Part shown: piece after piece, positions 10,816-22,854 of the stretch
How the letters are laid out: every line of letters starts with the position of its first letter
Position numbering within the stretch: the stretch's first letter is position 1
DNA from: Torymus aiolomorphi
Taxonomy: Eukaryota; Arthropoda; Insecta; Hymenoptera; Torymidae
Direction: 5' to 3'
Length of the DNA stretch: 64,000 nucleotides
Assembly (NCBI GenBank): GCA_036365515.1
Contig: CM070876.1
Location: 128,781,894 to 128,845,893, forward strand
Notes under the pieces: model-generated
The model's input: only the letters and a program-made list of their open reading frames with translations
Databases searched by the model: none
What the model was told of the DNA's origin: nothing
Position numbers and translations under genes: made by a program

Positions 10816-11664
10816 TGTCCAACGATTACAAGAGTAAAGTTGACTTAATGGCTTCAAAATTCCTTTTAGAGGTAGATTTTTTATAGTTCTCGGTCGAGTT
10901 CTTTGGGCAAAATGATTGGTCCATAAATTTCAGAGATATTTGAGGTTAAATATTTTTTGACATTTTTTTTAAATCGTAATTTCTCGAGAATGGCTATATC
11001 TATCTGAATGGGGTGGGTGGCATTCGATGATTTTTTTTTTAATTTTTAAAAAACCAACCAACAAAATGAATTAAAATGTTTAAAAATTATATCTATTATA
11101 ATCTATTATAATTATGAATTATGCATATTGTAATTATGAATTAATATTAATATAATATTGTAATTGAATATTAAAATTAAAATCATATTATAATTATGAA
11201 TTATGCATTATGAATGCATTATATTCTGAATTATTATAATTTATTTGTGAGTTATGAACTTATTTAAAACAACACGTTTTTGTTAACAACAAAACAACAA
11301 TGATAGCTATAAATTTTTTTTTTCTTAAAAAATATGAATTATGAAATATAAAAAAAACACGTTTTTGTTAATAACAAAACAACCGTGATAGCTATTTGCT
11401 TTATTATAAAATATAGATATTTGACTTCTATTTCAAATGATAACTTTATTTATCAGCTCAAAATTTATATAAATTTGATATAAATAAATAATAAATAAAT
11501 AAATAAATTTTAAAATTAACAATTTTTAATATTCATAAATGAATTTAATTATAATTATGCAATAAATTTTTTAAAAAATTATAAATTTTGTTGTTAAAAA
11601 TTAATTAAAGGAATCAACAAATTACGGTTGAGGAAGCTACGGGCCAATGACTTGGATGCGGTTT
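10816..11664. other. no gene seen; AT-rich
   Basis: Very AT-rich with many ATTATGAATTA-like phrases at 11090-11270, and AAACACGTTTTTGTTAA repeated at about 11270 and 11355. No coding frame. It has no counterpart in the right palindrome arm, so it is an insertion in the left arm or a loss from the right. Confidence 0.4.
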
Positions 11665-12107
11665 TTTTCAAGTTTTGGTTAAAATCAAAGTTTATTCATT
11701 TTTTAACTCAAAATCTTGAAACTTTTTGTATAGAACATTGATTGGCAAAAAGTTTGCATTTTTCTGTAGAATATGCCAGCATTTATTTTATGACCCTTTT
11801 TAAAAGTCTCTGATTGGCTGCTTCTTAGTATACCTTCATCGAAGGATATTGAGGCTGCGGCCAAATATTTTTTATTCGACAAAATTTTTTTGTATTCTTC
11901 TTTGAAAACCCTTCAAAATGCTTTTTTGATCAATACTGGCCGAGCAAAGGGAAAAAAGTTATAACTTTTTGAAATATCAAGAAAAATCCATAATTTCAGT
12001 TTTTCATAACATGATTAATGAAACTGAATATTATTCATACATCTTATGGCATGAACCGTACCACTGAATTTTGTTAGACCATCAAATAGAACATTATATA
12101 TATGGGA
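11665..12107 (+). repeat. left arm, second block of nested palindrome
   Basis: Reverse-complement counterpart of about 16770-17212. Shared phrases include GAACATTGATTGGCAAAAAG, CCAGCATTTATTTTATGACC and GATCAATACTGGCCGAGC. A third partial copy of its inner end lies at about 14285-14390. Confidence 0.85.
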
Positions 12108-12906
12108 GCGTCCAGCAGAAACGGGCCACCGAGCGCGCGCGGTGCCTTTTTTGGCGTAAAAGGCGCTCTGTTTAACTCGTTCATAATCGTATGCTGCGTC
12201 TTTGAAAAAAAAACCAAGCACCTGTATCGATAGATTTTTTCCTGCTCTTTCCAATGGTGCCATTGTTTTTATTGCGAAACGCTTTCTTCCGGACGAAAAC
12301 TCGAGTTGAATATTGAAAGCCATTTTTCTCAAAGTATATCATGTTTTTTTTCAAAATAAACTACACCATTGGAAAGTACAACTCTTCAGCTTCAAAACCC
12401 TATCTTGGAGAAGTTGGAGAAATAAAGGATTTAAAAGTAACAACATGAAAAAGACAGCGCCGAGGGTCCGCGCGAGCCCCTCGCGCCCGTGCGTACGGCA
12501 CGTTTAAGTGCACGCTCTATTCAATTCGCTAATAATCGTGTACCAAGTCTCTGAAAAAAGAACTAAGGACATATATCGATATTTTTTCCTGCTCTTTCAA
12601 ATGGTGCTATTATTTTTATTCCGAAATGCTTCCTTCTAGTTGAAAATTCCATTTGAATGTTTAAACTCTATTTTTCCAATAAAATATCAGTCTTTTCTTC
12701 AAAATGAATTATATTCTTCAAAAGTACAAGTCTTAAACTATAAAATATTATATTTTTAAGTTGAAACATGAAAAGTTCAAAAATTTACTGAATCCTATTT
12801 TCGATCCAGGATACTGTTGCTTATATTTTAAATATAGTTCTCGAAGATTGTATAAAACAAGCCGTTTCTGGATGTAACTTTTTGTGCCATGATCATTTTT
12901 TATACA

Positions 12907-13416
12907 TTAGTTATCTTTATAGCCTGGCATAATTCTACTATTCTCATCACATTCATAGAAGAGCTTTGCTTGATCTAAAGTATCACTTGATATTTTTTTA
13001 TTTCCTCTGTTGTCATTTAATTGGGCTGGGTTATCAAATAATTTACATTTCGATGAAAGCCGACGAGACAAGTTCGAAAATCTAGCTACTTTGCGAGTGC
13101 TCCAGTTTTTAGGAAGTAATTTCAAAAGTAATATCTTTTCCATTTCTGTCAAATTTTGGTCATTCAACAATTTGTTCAAATTAAAAATAATTTCTTTAGA
13201 ATCTTCTATTGAAATCTCACTCTCTTCTTCAATCTGAGCATTAGATTTTATTCGACAAGAATCGCATATTTTGTCTCTATCAGTTAAATGCGGATAACAA
13301 GCTCTAAGTTTATCGGAAACAAACCTAAGTTTCGATGAATGCTTTATTTCATCAAATGGATTACAGCAACGATTTAAAATGCTTTTTTTTATTAAGGCAA
13401 TAAGACAAAGGGGCAA
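12907..13416 (-). pseudogene. unidentified insect transposon-type protein, N-terminal fragment
   Basis: A minus-strand frame of 169 codons lies in the interior of the fold-back element. The first eight residues come from the LTR fragment at 13397-13555, so the original start is lost. Visible features are two Cys pairs (CCNPF, then CDSC near residue 55), an acidic stretch EEESEISIEDSKE, then LLLKLLPKNWSTRKVARF and FYECDENSRIMPGYKD. The last two resemble, from memory, an abundant insect family of probable transposon origin that has WS.RK and SR.MPG.KD motifs. I cannot name the superfamily. The C-terminal catalytic part is absent. Confidence 0.5.
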
Positions 13417-13555
13417 AGTAATAAGGCATGTGCATAAAGCACCTGGCTAGTGGGCGACGCAGGCCTCTATTGAAGCCCGCGGGGTGATATTTTTCATTGA
13501 AGGTAGCGCGCTTGGTGCTTGCCATCTAGCGGGCACTTCGGGTACTAATCCCGAA
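13397..13555 (+). repeat. LTR fragment (3' part)
   Basis: This matches the last about 145 bp of the LTR at 56182-56682. Shared phrases are AAGGCATGTGCATAAAGCAC, TTTTTCATTGAAGGT, GTGCTTGCCATCT and CACTTCGGGTACT, ending in AATCCCGAACA. The 5' part is absent. Confidence 0.85.
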
Positions 13556-14094
13556 CAGAAGCATTTCGGAATAAAAATAATAGCACCATTGGGAAGAGCA
13601 GGAAAAAATCTATCGATATATGTCCTTCGTTCTTTTTTCAGTGACTTGGTATACGATTATTAGCGAATTGAATAGAGCGTGCACTTAAACGTGCCGTACG
13701 CACGGGCGCGAGGGGCTCGCGCAGACCCTCGGCGCTATCTTTTTCATGTTGTTACTTTTAAACCGTTTATTGCTCCAACTTCTCCAAGATAGGGTTTTGA
13801 AGCTTAAGAGCTGTACTTTCCAATGGTATAGTTTATTTTGAAAAAAAAAAACATGATATACTTTGAGAAAAATGACTTTCAATATTCAACTCGAGTTTTC
13901 GTCCGGAAGAAAGCGTTTCGCAATAAAAACAATGGCACCGTTGGAAAGAGCAGGAAAAAATCTATCGATATAGGTCCTTGGTTTTTTTTTCAAATCCGCA
14001 GCATACGATTATGAACGAGTTAAAAAGAGCGCCTTTTAAGCGAAAAAAGGCACCGCGCGCGCTCGGTGATCCGTTTCTGCTGGACGCTCCCATA

Positions 14095-14499
14095 TCTATT
14101 TTCAATAATATTAGGCTTACACAATAAGCGATACCTAATTATGAATTAATAATAAATTAAGCTATAGAGGTTAATTACTATAAAGCTGTCAAAATGAAAT
14201 CAAGCTACATACTCATAATTTCATTCATAATTAGGTATCGCTTATTGTGTAAACCTAATATTATTGAAAATAGATATTTATAATGTTCTATTTGATGCTC
14301 TAACAAAATTCAGTGGTACGATCCATGCCATAAGATGTATGAATAATATTCAGTTTCATTAATCATCTTATCAAAAATTGAAATTACAGATTTTGCTTGA
14401 TATTTAAAAAAATTGTAAATTAAAAAAAAATCAAATTACAAATTATAAATAAAATTATAAATAAAATTTAGAATAGAGCAGTATTTGTGTCTTGTTATT
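14095..14499. repeat. palindrome centre and partial right arm
   Basis: The sequence 14100-14150 (AGGCTTACACAATAAGCGAT...) is repeated as reverse complement at about 14232-14285. The outer part then reads outward as a partial duplicate of the right arm (about 14285-14470). A second copy of the centre is at 16672-16780. Confidence 0.75.
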
Positions 14500-15952
14500 G
14501 AAATATATGTACGAGTGCCGAAGGCGAGTGACAAGACGTCGCCTCTAGTCCTACTATCTTTATTGACTATGTCTCTCTGTCGTGACTGACTCGTGTCGCG
14601 GTCAGTGCGGAACTGAGCGGCCGTGCCGGCGGCGTTCGCTCGCAGCATGCGCTGCTCTCTCTCTCTCTCTCTCTCGCTCTCGCTACGTGTGCCGTGTGAG
14701 CTAGGGCCGTGTTGTGGCCGCTGTGGCAGTGTAAGTGTGTGTGCGTTTGAGTGGGTGGTATGAAAGGATGGGTTAAGATTTGATGCGAGTGAATCTCGAA
14801 GCGCTTTTAATTCCCATTTTTGTACAATGCAGCTAATGGTAGATTTCTTCTAATACCCAAAATCTTGAAGCTAATGGCCAAATTTACTTTTAATTCCCGT
14901 CTGCTCATTTACAAGGTGCAGAGGCCAGCCTACGTTAATTAGTCGGGACAAACTTACAACATCATAAGAACGTTAAAATGAACTCGCAGGTACACACAAT
15001 AAAAAAAAAAGAAAATGTTTGTCCGACTCGCAAATAAAAATCTGTGGAAGAACAGAGAAAAATTGATTCTTTTAATTGTTCGCCTGAAAGATGAGTTCCC
15101 GAGAAGGACGAAATTGTCTCTCATACGTGTCGCATATTCCGGGAGGAGAAAACAACGTTTTGATTCGAGAAACTCGTTAGCGCATGATTGAGAAAAATGC
15201 AAAAGAAGATTTTGAGCTAGTAGAGTTAAATGCGCAGTTGTGTTGATTAAGTTTAAGCGCGCGCGAAGAAAATAATTCTTAGAATTCGTGAGAGTTACGG
15301 AGATAATTGTGAAAGAATTATTTGTACATGTGACGTTGTGTAAACTACGAGCTAAGTTATACAAACTATAGAACTAAGCTAAATGAAAATGACTTATGTA
15401 CAAGGTCACTCGGTTAATCGAAAATTGCTTCGAGTAAAATTTTCGAGTTGTAAACACGCGGGTTGCAGCGCGCTAAAATTCCTCGAATTATGAAGCGTTG
15501 CGCAGCAGTTCCACGAATCGCATATCGCGACTGGTATGGAATCAAGATGGCGGCTACGCGTGAAAATGAAGTTCACTCGGTAACGAACGCATATTTTGTC
15601 ACGTTAGCTTACTAGAATTGACGTGAGATGATCTTTTTGACTTTGTCGATTTCTGCTGCTGCGACGTCTCGGAGATGCTCGACGAGGTGTGCGATCAGAT
15701 CAATGCCGTGAGGTATGATGTAGGGCACCGGTGACGATGGCTTCGCGCGAAAATCCTTAACGTTGAAGTAACGTGGTGTGCGGCGGCGAAGCGAAGAAAA
15801 GGCGCCGGTGACGGTGGCTTCGCGCAAAAGTCCTCGCTGCGCCCCGCTGACTTGGAGAAGATATGTAGTGCTCCCGAAGATGGCTTAGTTAAGCCTCTTG
15901 AATATCTCTCACATCTTCTCGAAAGAAGGACGTGAAGAAGTGAGAGGAGCGT

Positions 15953-16169
15953 CCGTGTGTGCCGGCGTGCCAGCACGCACACGATGTGGTTCGACAAAAG
16001 TCGAATTTTCAGGTATGCGCCGGCGTGCCTGCACGCATACGGGAACGTGACAGAGGAGAAGAGATTTTCGTCCTCGTCGCTCTCCACGTGTCCCCCGAAG
16101 GTTGCAAGTGGAGAGAAAGAGTACCGTGAAGACGGCGATTTGTGTGCGCCGGCGTGCCAGCAAGCACAC
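15953..16169 (+). repeat. three copies of a GTGYGCCGGCGTGCC hairpin
   Basis: Similar 28-bp dyads occur at about 15954-15982, 16014-16041 and 16140-16169. Each has the form GTGTGCGCCGGCGTGCC followed by AGCACGCACAC, with compensating changes in the second copy (GTATGCG pairing with CGCATAC). They could form cruciforms or act as binding sites. Confidence 0.7.
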
Positions 16170-16506
16170 AAAGACAAAGGGCCGGTGGAAAACTTGCCGA
16201 GTCCGGCGAGAACGAGTCTGCGTACGGGTAGTCGTTCTGTCGCGGCCAGAGAAAATGACCTCGCTCACCCCAGCCAGGAATGGGGGGGGTCGAAGGGGGG
16301 GGGGTGAGAGAATGCACTTGAAGGTCGCGCAGAATCTTCTTCCTCGGGGTATTCAATGTAGGAGTGCGGAAGGTGAGAGGTCGAGTGAGAAGATGTCGCC
16401 TGTAGTCCTACTATCTTTATTGACTCTGTCTCTCTGGCGTGATTGACTCGTGTCGCGGTCAGTGCGGAACTGAGCGGCTGTACCGGCAGCGTCCGCTCGC
16501 AGCATG

Positions 16507-16508
<2 letters not shown>

Positions 16509-16601
<93 letters not shown>
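16509..16601 (+). repeat. (CT)n microsatellite
   Basis: About 93 bp of uninterrupted CT at the end of the right LTR-like repeat. The left repeat has a shorter version at about 14655-14675. Confidence 0.97.
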
Positions 16602-16605
<4 letters not shown>

Positions 16606-16680
16606 CGCGCTGACTAGTGCCGTCACCTATCGGTGAGGGCCTACATATACACTGCATAACTGTCTGTTGCCTGATTTTAT

Positions 16681-17392
16681 TTTGACAGCTTTGTAGTAAT
16701 TAACCTCTATAGCTTAATTCATTATTAATTCATAATTAGGCATCGCTTATTGTGTAAGCCTAATATTATTGAAAATAGATATATATAAAGTTCTATTTGA
16801 TGCTCTAGCAAAATTCAGTGGTACGGTCCATGCCATAAGATGTATGAATAATATTCAGTTTCATTAATAATGTTATCAAAAATTGAAATTATGGATTTTT
16901 CTTGATATTTCAAAAAATTGTAACTTTTTTCCCTTTGCTCGGCCAGTATTGATCAAAACAGCATTTTGAAGGGTTTTAGAAGAAGAATACAAAAAAATTT
17001 TGTCAAATAAAAAATATCCTTCGATGAAGGTATACTGAAGAAGCAGCCAATCAGAGACTTTCAAAAAGGGTCATAAAATAAATGCTGGCATATTCCACAG
17101 AAAAAATGCAAACTTTTTGCCAATCAATGTTCTATACAAAAAGTTTCAAGATTTTGCGTTAAAAAATTAATAAACTTGGATTTTAACCAAAAATTGAAAG
17201 AAAAAAGAATTTTCAATCTTGCATAGCTTTTTTATATTTGCAAATATCGACCTAAAATTTGAGGAAAATTTTTTTTTCATAAAACTAAAAGAAAACGAGT
17301 TTTGAGTGATTTTAAAATTTTGAGCTGCTGACTTCACCTGAACTATCCCGTATATATATAAACCTTACAGAGATGGTATTAAAACTTTGTAT
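16681..17392 (-). repeat. right arm of nested palindrome
   Basis: The reverse complement of this stretch matches, in order, the palindrome centre (14100-14215), the block 11665-12107 and the outer block 9818-10015. It lacks the counterpart of 10016-11664. Its outer tip holds a copy of the transposase end seen at 9821-9844. Confidence 0.85.
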
Positions 17393-17617
17393 ATATATAT
17401 AGTATGGAAAGTGGGCAGTTTAAGGAACTAGAGTTTCTTCATCTCAGAGTTATATCCTTGACTAAAGATATACACCCCTCTCTGAGTAGACAGAACTATA
17501 GCTGCTCCTCAAAATGCCCAATTGGTACTTTCCAAAACTCCTCAAACTGCCAAATCTCTTCGAAGGGACCAATGTGAATCCATATATGTAAAAATTTCTC
17601 CCCAAAGTGACACTTTA
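17393..17617. other. no gene seen
   Basis: Unique sequence between the palindrome arm and a TA microsatellite. GGAAAGTGGGCAGTTTAAGGA near 17405 is partly complementary to TACTTTCCAAAACTCCTCAAACTGCC near 17527, a weak dyad. Confidence 0.35.
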
Positions 17618-17619
17618 TA

Positions 17620-17657
<38 letters not shown>
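17618..17657. repeat. (TA)n microsatellite
   Basis: Alternating TA directly abutting the TGTAACGG end of the probable solo LTR. Confidence 0.95.
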
Positions 17658-17660
<3 letters not shown>

Positions 17661-18963
17661 AACGGCAGGCGCGTCTGTGTGTGTGTATGTGCGCGAACAC
17701 GGAGCTCGGATCGAGCCGATCTCCGACGCACGGTATACACACAGGTAGTTGGCCGAGAACATAAACATACAGCGGCCTTGGAGAAGAGAAGGCCGACAAT
17801 TGCGGCATGAGGATTCGCAAACAGAGTCGGGCTTGTCCTCGTATTTCTCCGGGGGCTTGCGTGTATGTGAGTAGTTGCTCGCACGTGCAGCTGCGCGAAA
17901 AGTACCGAGCTCAACTACGACACACAATGAGCCCCGAAATGAAAACTCGCGATAACCTTGCGCGAGGGGGAAGGAGAGCGAGAGACAGAGCCCGGCAGTA
18001 TCGTTTCGGCCATCGCCGCGAGCAATAGCCCGCACTGAGAGAGAGAGAAGAGTGCGAGATAGTGCACGTGAGTGCAGTGAAGTGCAGTCGAGAGAGTGAC
18101 CGCGAGCGAGAGCGCGGCGCAGCAGCGTAGCCGAGAAGCAGAGGGAGAGAGACGCCGTCAGCAGCTACCGCGGCCGAATGAGAGGGAGAGAGAGAGACAC
18201 CGGCCGATCCTCTGCGACAGCCGGACTGCCCGCGTAGGAGCGAGAGAGAGAGTGAGAGAGATACGACGCGCGAGGCTTCCGGCACGGCTCGGCCTGACAC
18301 CCTGCATCAGCCGGGTCTTCGCGAGGTAAGTCCTGGCCAGGCGCTAGCGCGCTCTTCCCACGGACGACGAGCGTTCAGGAAGCGGAGACGGGCGAGCGAA
18401 AGAGGCCGCCGACGCGCGCGCGAGCGCCGATCGTGCGCGGCGATCGGCCGACGTGGCGCGAGCCGCTTTTACGCGTACGGGTGTCCGGCAGAGCACACAC
18501 GTACTTCGCGTGCGCGGGCGCACCACCCGAATCGGCGCGTACCTAGAGTACGCGCCGCGCGTGTAAATAGTGAACAGCCTCCAGGAACTATAAAGATAAT
18601 TCTCTGCTTTTACTTGTTCGCGTATTATTTCACGCCTCCCACTTTCAATTCCCTATTCGGTGACACGGTGAAAAATACCGCTGGCCTCCGCGGTCGCGAG
18701 TACGTAGTACTCGCGTGATAACTGAGCAGCTGGGGCAGCACGCTCGAGAGAGAGCGCGACGACGAAGTCGCGCGTTGCAACGGGTCGAAAAGGCGCGGCT
18801 GCTGCTGAAAGCAGCCGACGGCGAGCAACAGCTTGGAGCTGACGGGCCGCTAATCGTCGAGGGTTGGCACGAGTAAGTGCTCGCGCCTGTCAATTGCTGC
18901 GCCGTTCATCGGCAAGCCCGCGTTGACATATAGCGCACCGAGGACAGCTTTTAGTCCGTTACA
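17658..18963 (+). mobile_element. probable solo LTR, 1306 bp
   Basis: The GC-rich block starts TGTAACGG and ends CCGTTACA, an 8-bp terminal inverted repeat with the TG...CA ends of LTRs. It is embedded in a TA microsatellite that continues on both sides. Inside are GA/GC-rich leader-like sequence, a strong 5' splice donor GAGGTAAGT at about 18323-18331, and ACTATAAAGATAA near 18589. No matching second copy and no pol are in the window. Alternatives are a TIR element with short ends, or a host CpG-rich 5' exon. The terminal symmetry favours a solo LTR. Confidence 0.5.
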
Positions 18964-19011
<48 letters not shown>

Positions 19012-19060
19012 TAGGGGGCTTCGCCCCCTGCTCGCTCCGCTCGCCAACCCCCATTATTAG
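18964..19060. repeat. (TA)n microsatellite and short hairpin
   Basis: TA repeats to about 19005, then GGGGGCTTCGCCCCC (a perfect hairpin) and CTCGCTCCGCTCGCC, phrases often seen at ends of insect hairpin MITEs. Confidence 0.7.
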
Positions 19061-19069
19061 AGATAAATA

Positions 19070-22000
19070 TTAATAATAATGAGTGATGATAATCTTTTAT
19101 TACATAATATTGTGAAAAACTTATTTTTTCATTTAAAATTTCTATAATGTTTTTTAAAAACATTATTTTTAACATTTATTAATTTTTAAAATACTAAGTA
19201 TATTGTATTTAACAAAATAATGCAGAATATATATGTAGTTCATTACGTCAGCTCTGATTTTATTAGTAACTTATTGATTATAAAATCCAGTAATATTTCA
19301 ATTTTTGGCCGCCATTTTATATTTACAAAATCTGAGGGCAGATTCGTAATCAGCGAATCCGGATACTCACTATATACAATTTTTAACAAACTCGAGTAAA
19401 ATTTCAATTTTTGTTAGTCATCTTAGGTCCACCAGTTTGAATTAAAATTTTCAGCCAAATCCAATAATATTTCAATATGTGTCCGACATCTAAGAAGATC
19501 CCCCATATTGAATTCTGAAAATATGAGTTGAGAGTCGTAATCTACAAATCCCCTAAATAAAATTATTAGCAAAATCCAGTATTATTTAAATATTTTGCAG
19601 CCATTTTCAATTTTTAAAATCTGAGCGCAGATCCGTAATAATCGAATCCAGAAATCTCGTATATACAATTTTCAGCAAAATCCAGTAATATTTTAATATG
19701 TAACAGCCATTATCGATTGGCAATTTGGAATTCTGAAAATCTGAGTTCAGATTCGTAATCAGCGAATATATAAACCTCCTATATACAATTTTTAGCAAAA
19801 GCCAGTATAATTTAAATATTTTGCCGCCATTTTGAATCTTTAAAATCTGAGTTCAGATTCGTCATAATCGAATCCAGAAATCCCGTATACGAAAAGAAGA
19901 ATTCACAGCTGTAGCCCGTGACGTGCGAGAAAAAAATAGCGTGTCATATAGCATCGCCGGATGTCGTGACATATGCGTCTATGACTGTGACTGTGGACAT
20001 TTCGATGAACGGTGCTCGCGTGACACGGCTGTAGACCGTGACTATCACTGAGTTCAAGCTTTAACGCGCACGGCGGCAAACGCGAGTGGCAATTCTGATG
20101 ACTGCGGCAGTCATCCCGTATAGCGTTGCCTAGAGACCATCGTTGACATCCCTGAATGTCGCGCCGTCACACGGTGGCAGAGAAGGTACCCGCTTACTCT
20201 GTTATAACTCACGGCATATAGCTCTGAATGCTTCTTTCCGTGTATATACAATTTTCAGCAAAATTCAGTAATATTTCAATACGTGGCAGACATTTTCGTT
20301 CCGCCATTTTGAATTTTTAAAATCTGAGTTCATATTCGTAATCAGCGAATCCAGAAATTCAGTATATTCAGTTTTTAGCAAAACAGAAAAGTTCAATTTT
20401 TAGCCGCCATCTTGGGTATGCCATTTTGAAGTTTCATAATCTGAATTCTGATTAATCATCATGCGAATCCAGAAATTTCCCATATGCAATTGTAAAATTC
20501 AGCAATATTTCAATATTTGGGAGCCATTTTGAATTGGCAAAATGTGAGTTCAGATTCGTAATCAGCGAATCTAGATGGGTTCCCTATATACAATTTTCAG
20601 CGAAATCCAGTAATATTTGAATATTTGGCCTCCATCTTCGATGCGCCATTTTGAATTCTGAAAAGCTGAGTTAGAATTCATAATCAGTGAATTAGAATAC
20701 CCAACATACAATTTTCAGCAAAATCCAGTAATATTTCAATTTTTGGCAGCCATTAGGTATTTTCAAAATCTAATTTCAGATTCCTAATCAGCGAATCCGA
20801 AAACCCATAATATACAATATTTAGGAAATTCCGGTAAAATTTCTATTTTTGGCCATCATCTTGGGTCTTCTATTTTGAATTTTCAAAATCTGAGTTCAGA
20901 TTCATAATCAGCAGATCCAGATACACCTATATACAATATTCAGCAAAATCCAATAATACTTGAATATTTGGCCTCCATCTTCGATCAGCCATTTTGAATT
21001 CTGAAAATCTGAGTTCAGATTCATAATCAGCGAATATAGAAACCTCCTATATACAATTTAAGGCAAAATCCAGTATAAATTAAATATTTTGCCGCCATTT
21101 TGAATTTTTAAAATCTTAGTTCAGATCCGTCATAATCGAATTCAGAAATCCCGTATATACAATTTTCAGCAAAATCTAGTAATGTTTCAATTTTTGGAAG
21201 CCATCTTGGGTCCTCTATTTTGAATTTTCAAAATATGAGTTACGATTCCTAATTGCCGAATCCGGAAACCCACCGTAGACAATTTTTAGCAAACTCGAGT
21301 AAAATTTCAATTTTTGTTAGTCATCTTGGGTCCACCAGACTGAATTTTCATAACATATGTTCAGATTCATAATCAGCGAACCAAAAATCAGGTATGTACA
21401 ATTTTCAGCAAAATCCAATAATATTTCAATATTTAACCACCATCTCCGAATCCGCCATTTTGAATTCTGAAAATCTGAGTTCAGATTCGTAATCAGCGTA
21501 TCCAGAAATCCCTTTTATACAATTCTCAGCAAATCCAGTAGTATTTGAATATTTCGCCTCCATCTTCGATCAGCCATTTTGAATTCTGAAAATCTGAGTT
21601 GTGATTCGTAATCAGGGAATCCACATACCCCTTATATACAATTTTCAGCAAATTCCAGTAGTTTTTGAATATTTTGCCTCCATCTTCGATCAGCCATTTT
21701 GAATTCTGAAAATCTGAGTTGTGATTCGTAATCAGCGAATCCAAATACCCCGTATATACAATTTTCAGCGAATTCCAGTAGTTTTTGAATATTTCGCCTC
21801 CATCTTCGTTCAGCCATTTTGAATTCTGAAAATCTGATTTGCGATTCGTAATCAGCGAATCCAGATACCCGTTACACAATTTTCAGCAAAATCCAGTAAT
21901 AATTCAATTTTTGGCATCCATCTTGTGTCCTCTATTTTCAATTTTCAAAATCTGATTTACGATTCCTAATTGGCGAAACCGGAAACACACTCTATACAAT

Positions 22001-22850
22001 TTTTAGCAAAATCAAGTAAAATTTAAATTTTTGTTAGCGATCTTGGGTCCACCAGTCTGAATTTTCACAATATATGTTCAGATTCGTAATCAGCGAAACC
22101 AAAAATTCCGTATATACAATTTTCAGCAAAATCCAATAATATTTCAATATTTGACCACCATTTTCGAATCCGCCATTTTGAATTTTTAAAAATCTGAGTT
22201 CGGATTCGTAATCTGCGAATCCACATATTCCTTATATACAATTTTCAGCAAAATCGAGTAAAATTTCAATTTTTGTTTGCGATCTTGCGTCAACCAGTGT
22301 GAACTGTCACAATATATGTTCAGATTCCTAATCAGCGAAACCAAAAATCCCGTATTAAGGTAATACAAATTTCAGCTAAATCTAATAATATTTCAATATT
22401 TGATCACCATCTTTGAATCCGCCATTTTGAATGTTCTTAATCTGAGTTCAGATTTGTAATAAGCGACTCCAAAAATTCCTTATATATAATTTTCAACAAA
22501 ATACAGAGTAATATTTCAATATGTGGCCGACATCTTCGATCCGCCATTTTAAATTCTGAAAATCTGAGTTGAGAATCGTAATCTAGAAATCCCCTAAATA
22601 CAATTATTAGCAAAATCCAGTATTATTTAAATATTTTGCCATTTTCAATTTTTAAAATCTAAGTTCAGATTCGTAATAATCGAATCCAGAAATCCCGTAT
22701 ATACAATTTTCAGCGAAATTCAGTAATATTTCAATATGCGGCAGACATTTTCGTTCCGCTATTTTGAATTTTCAAAATCTGAGTTCAGATTCCTAATCAG
22801 CGAATCTCGATACCCCCTATATACAATTTTCAGCAACATATCTATAAGAG
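19070..22850 (+). repeat. satellite array, about 115-120-bp unit, about 30 copies
   Basis: The core of the unit is GCCATTTTGAATTCTGAAAA TCTGAGTTCAGATTCGTAAT CAGCGAATCC, followed by TATATACAATTTTCAGCAAA and ATCCAGTAATATTTCAATAT. Phase marks recur about every 120 bp (for example 21600, 21720, 21840). Copies at about 21545-21880 are the most alike. Divergence is higher at the left end. Open frames of up to 117 codons on the minus strand result from the repeat and are not genes. Confidence 0.95.
19885..20248. other. non-satellite island inside the 120-bp array
   Basis: About 360 bp of GC-richer sequence unlike the satellite, with GGCTGTAGACCGTGAC and a similar AGCTGTAGCCCGTGAC about 115 bp apart. 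No protein or TIR recognised. The satellite resumes on both sides. Confidence 0.65.
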
Positions 22851-22854
22851 ATTA

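Larger units (their letters stand above)
12108..14094. mobile_element. fold-back DNA element, about 530-bp terminal inverted repeats
   Basis: The left arm 12108-12640 begins GGGAGCGTCCAGCAGAAACG and the right arm 13560-14094 is its reverse complement, ending in CGTTTCTGCTGGACGCTCCC. The flanking repeat family continues on both sides, with ATAT shared at both junctions, which fits a short target duplication. The 0.9-kb interior holds one minus-strand coding remnant and a fragment of the LTR seen intact at 56182-56682. Superfamily unassigned. Confidence 0.8.
14500..16680. mobile_element. non-coding element bounded by LTR-like direct repeats
   Basis: About 14510-14690 and 16360-16530 are direct repeats. 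Both carry CTACTATCTTTATTGACT, TGACTCGTGTCGCGGTCAGT and GCGGAACTGAGCGGC, and both end in a CT microsatellite. G-runs at 16282-16306 directly precede the right repeat and could be a polypurine tract. The 1.65-kb interior shows no retrotransposon protein, so this could be a TRIM-like non-autonomous LTR element. Splitting of the palindrome arm around it supports insertion. The exact termini and target duplication are not resolved. Confidence 0.45.

Noticed and set aside
17658..18963. Host CpG-rich promoter and first exon with a splice donor
   Set aside because: Considered because of GC content and GAGGTAAGT, but the inverted TGTAACGG/CCGTTACA ends and the TA-repeat flanks fit a solo LTR better. 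Not fully excluded.
21526..22368. Open frames of up to 117 codons with repeated LDSLITN peptide on the minus strand
   Set aside because: Translation of the 120-bp satellite.
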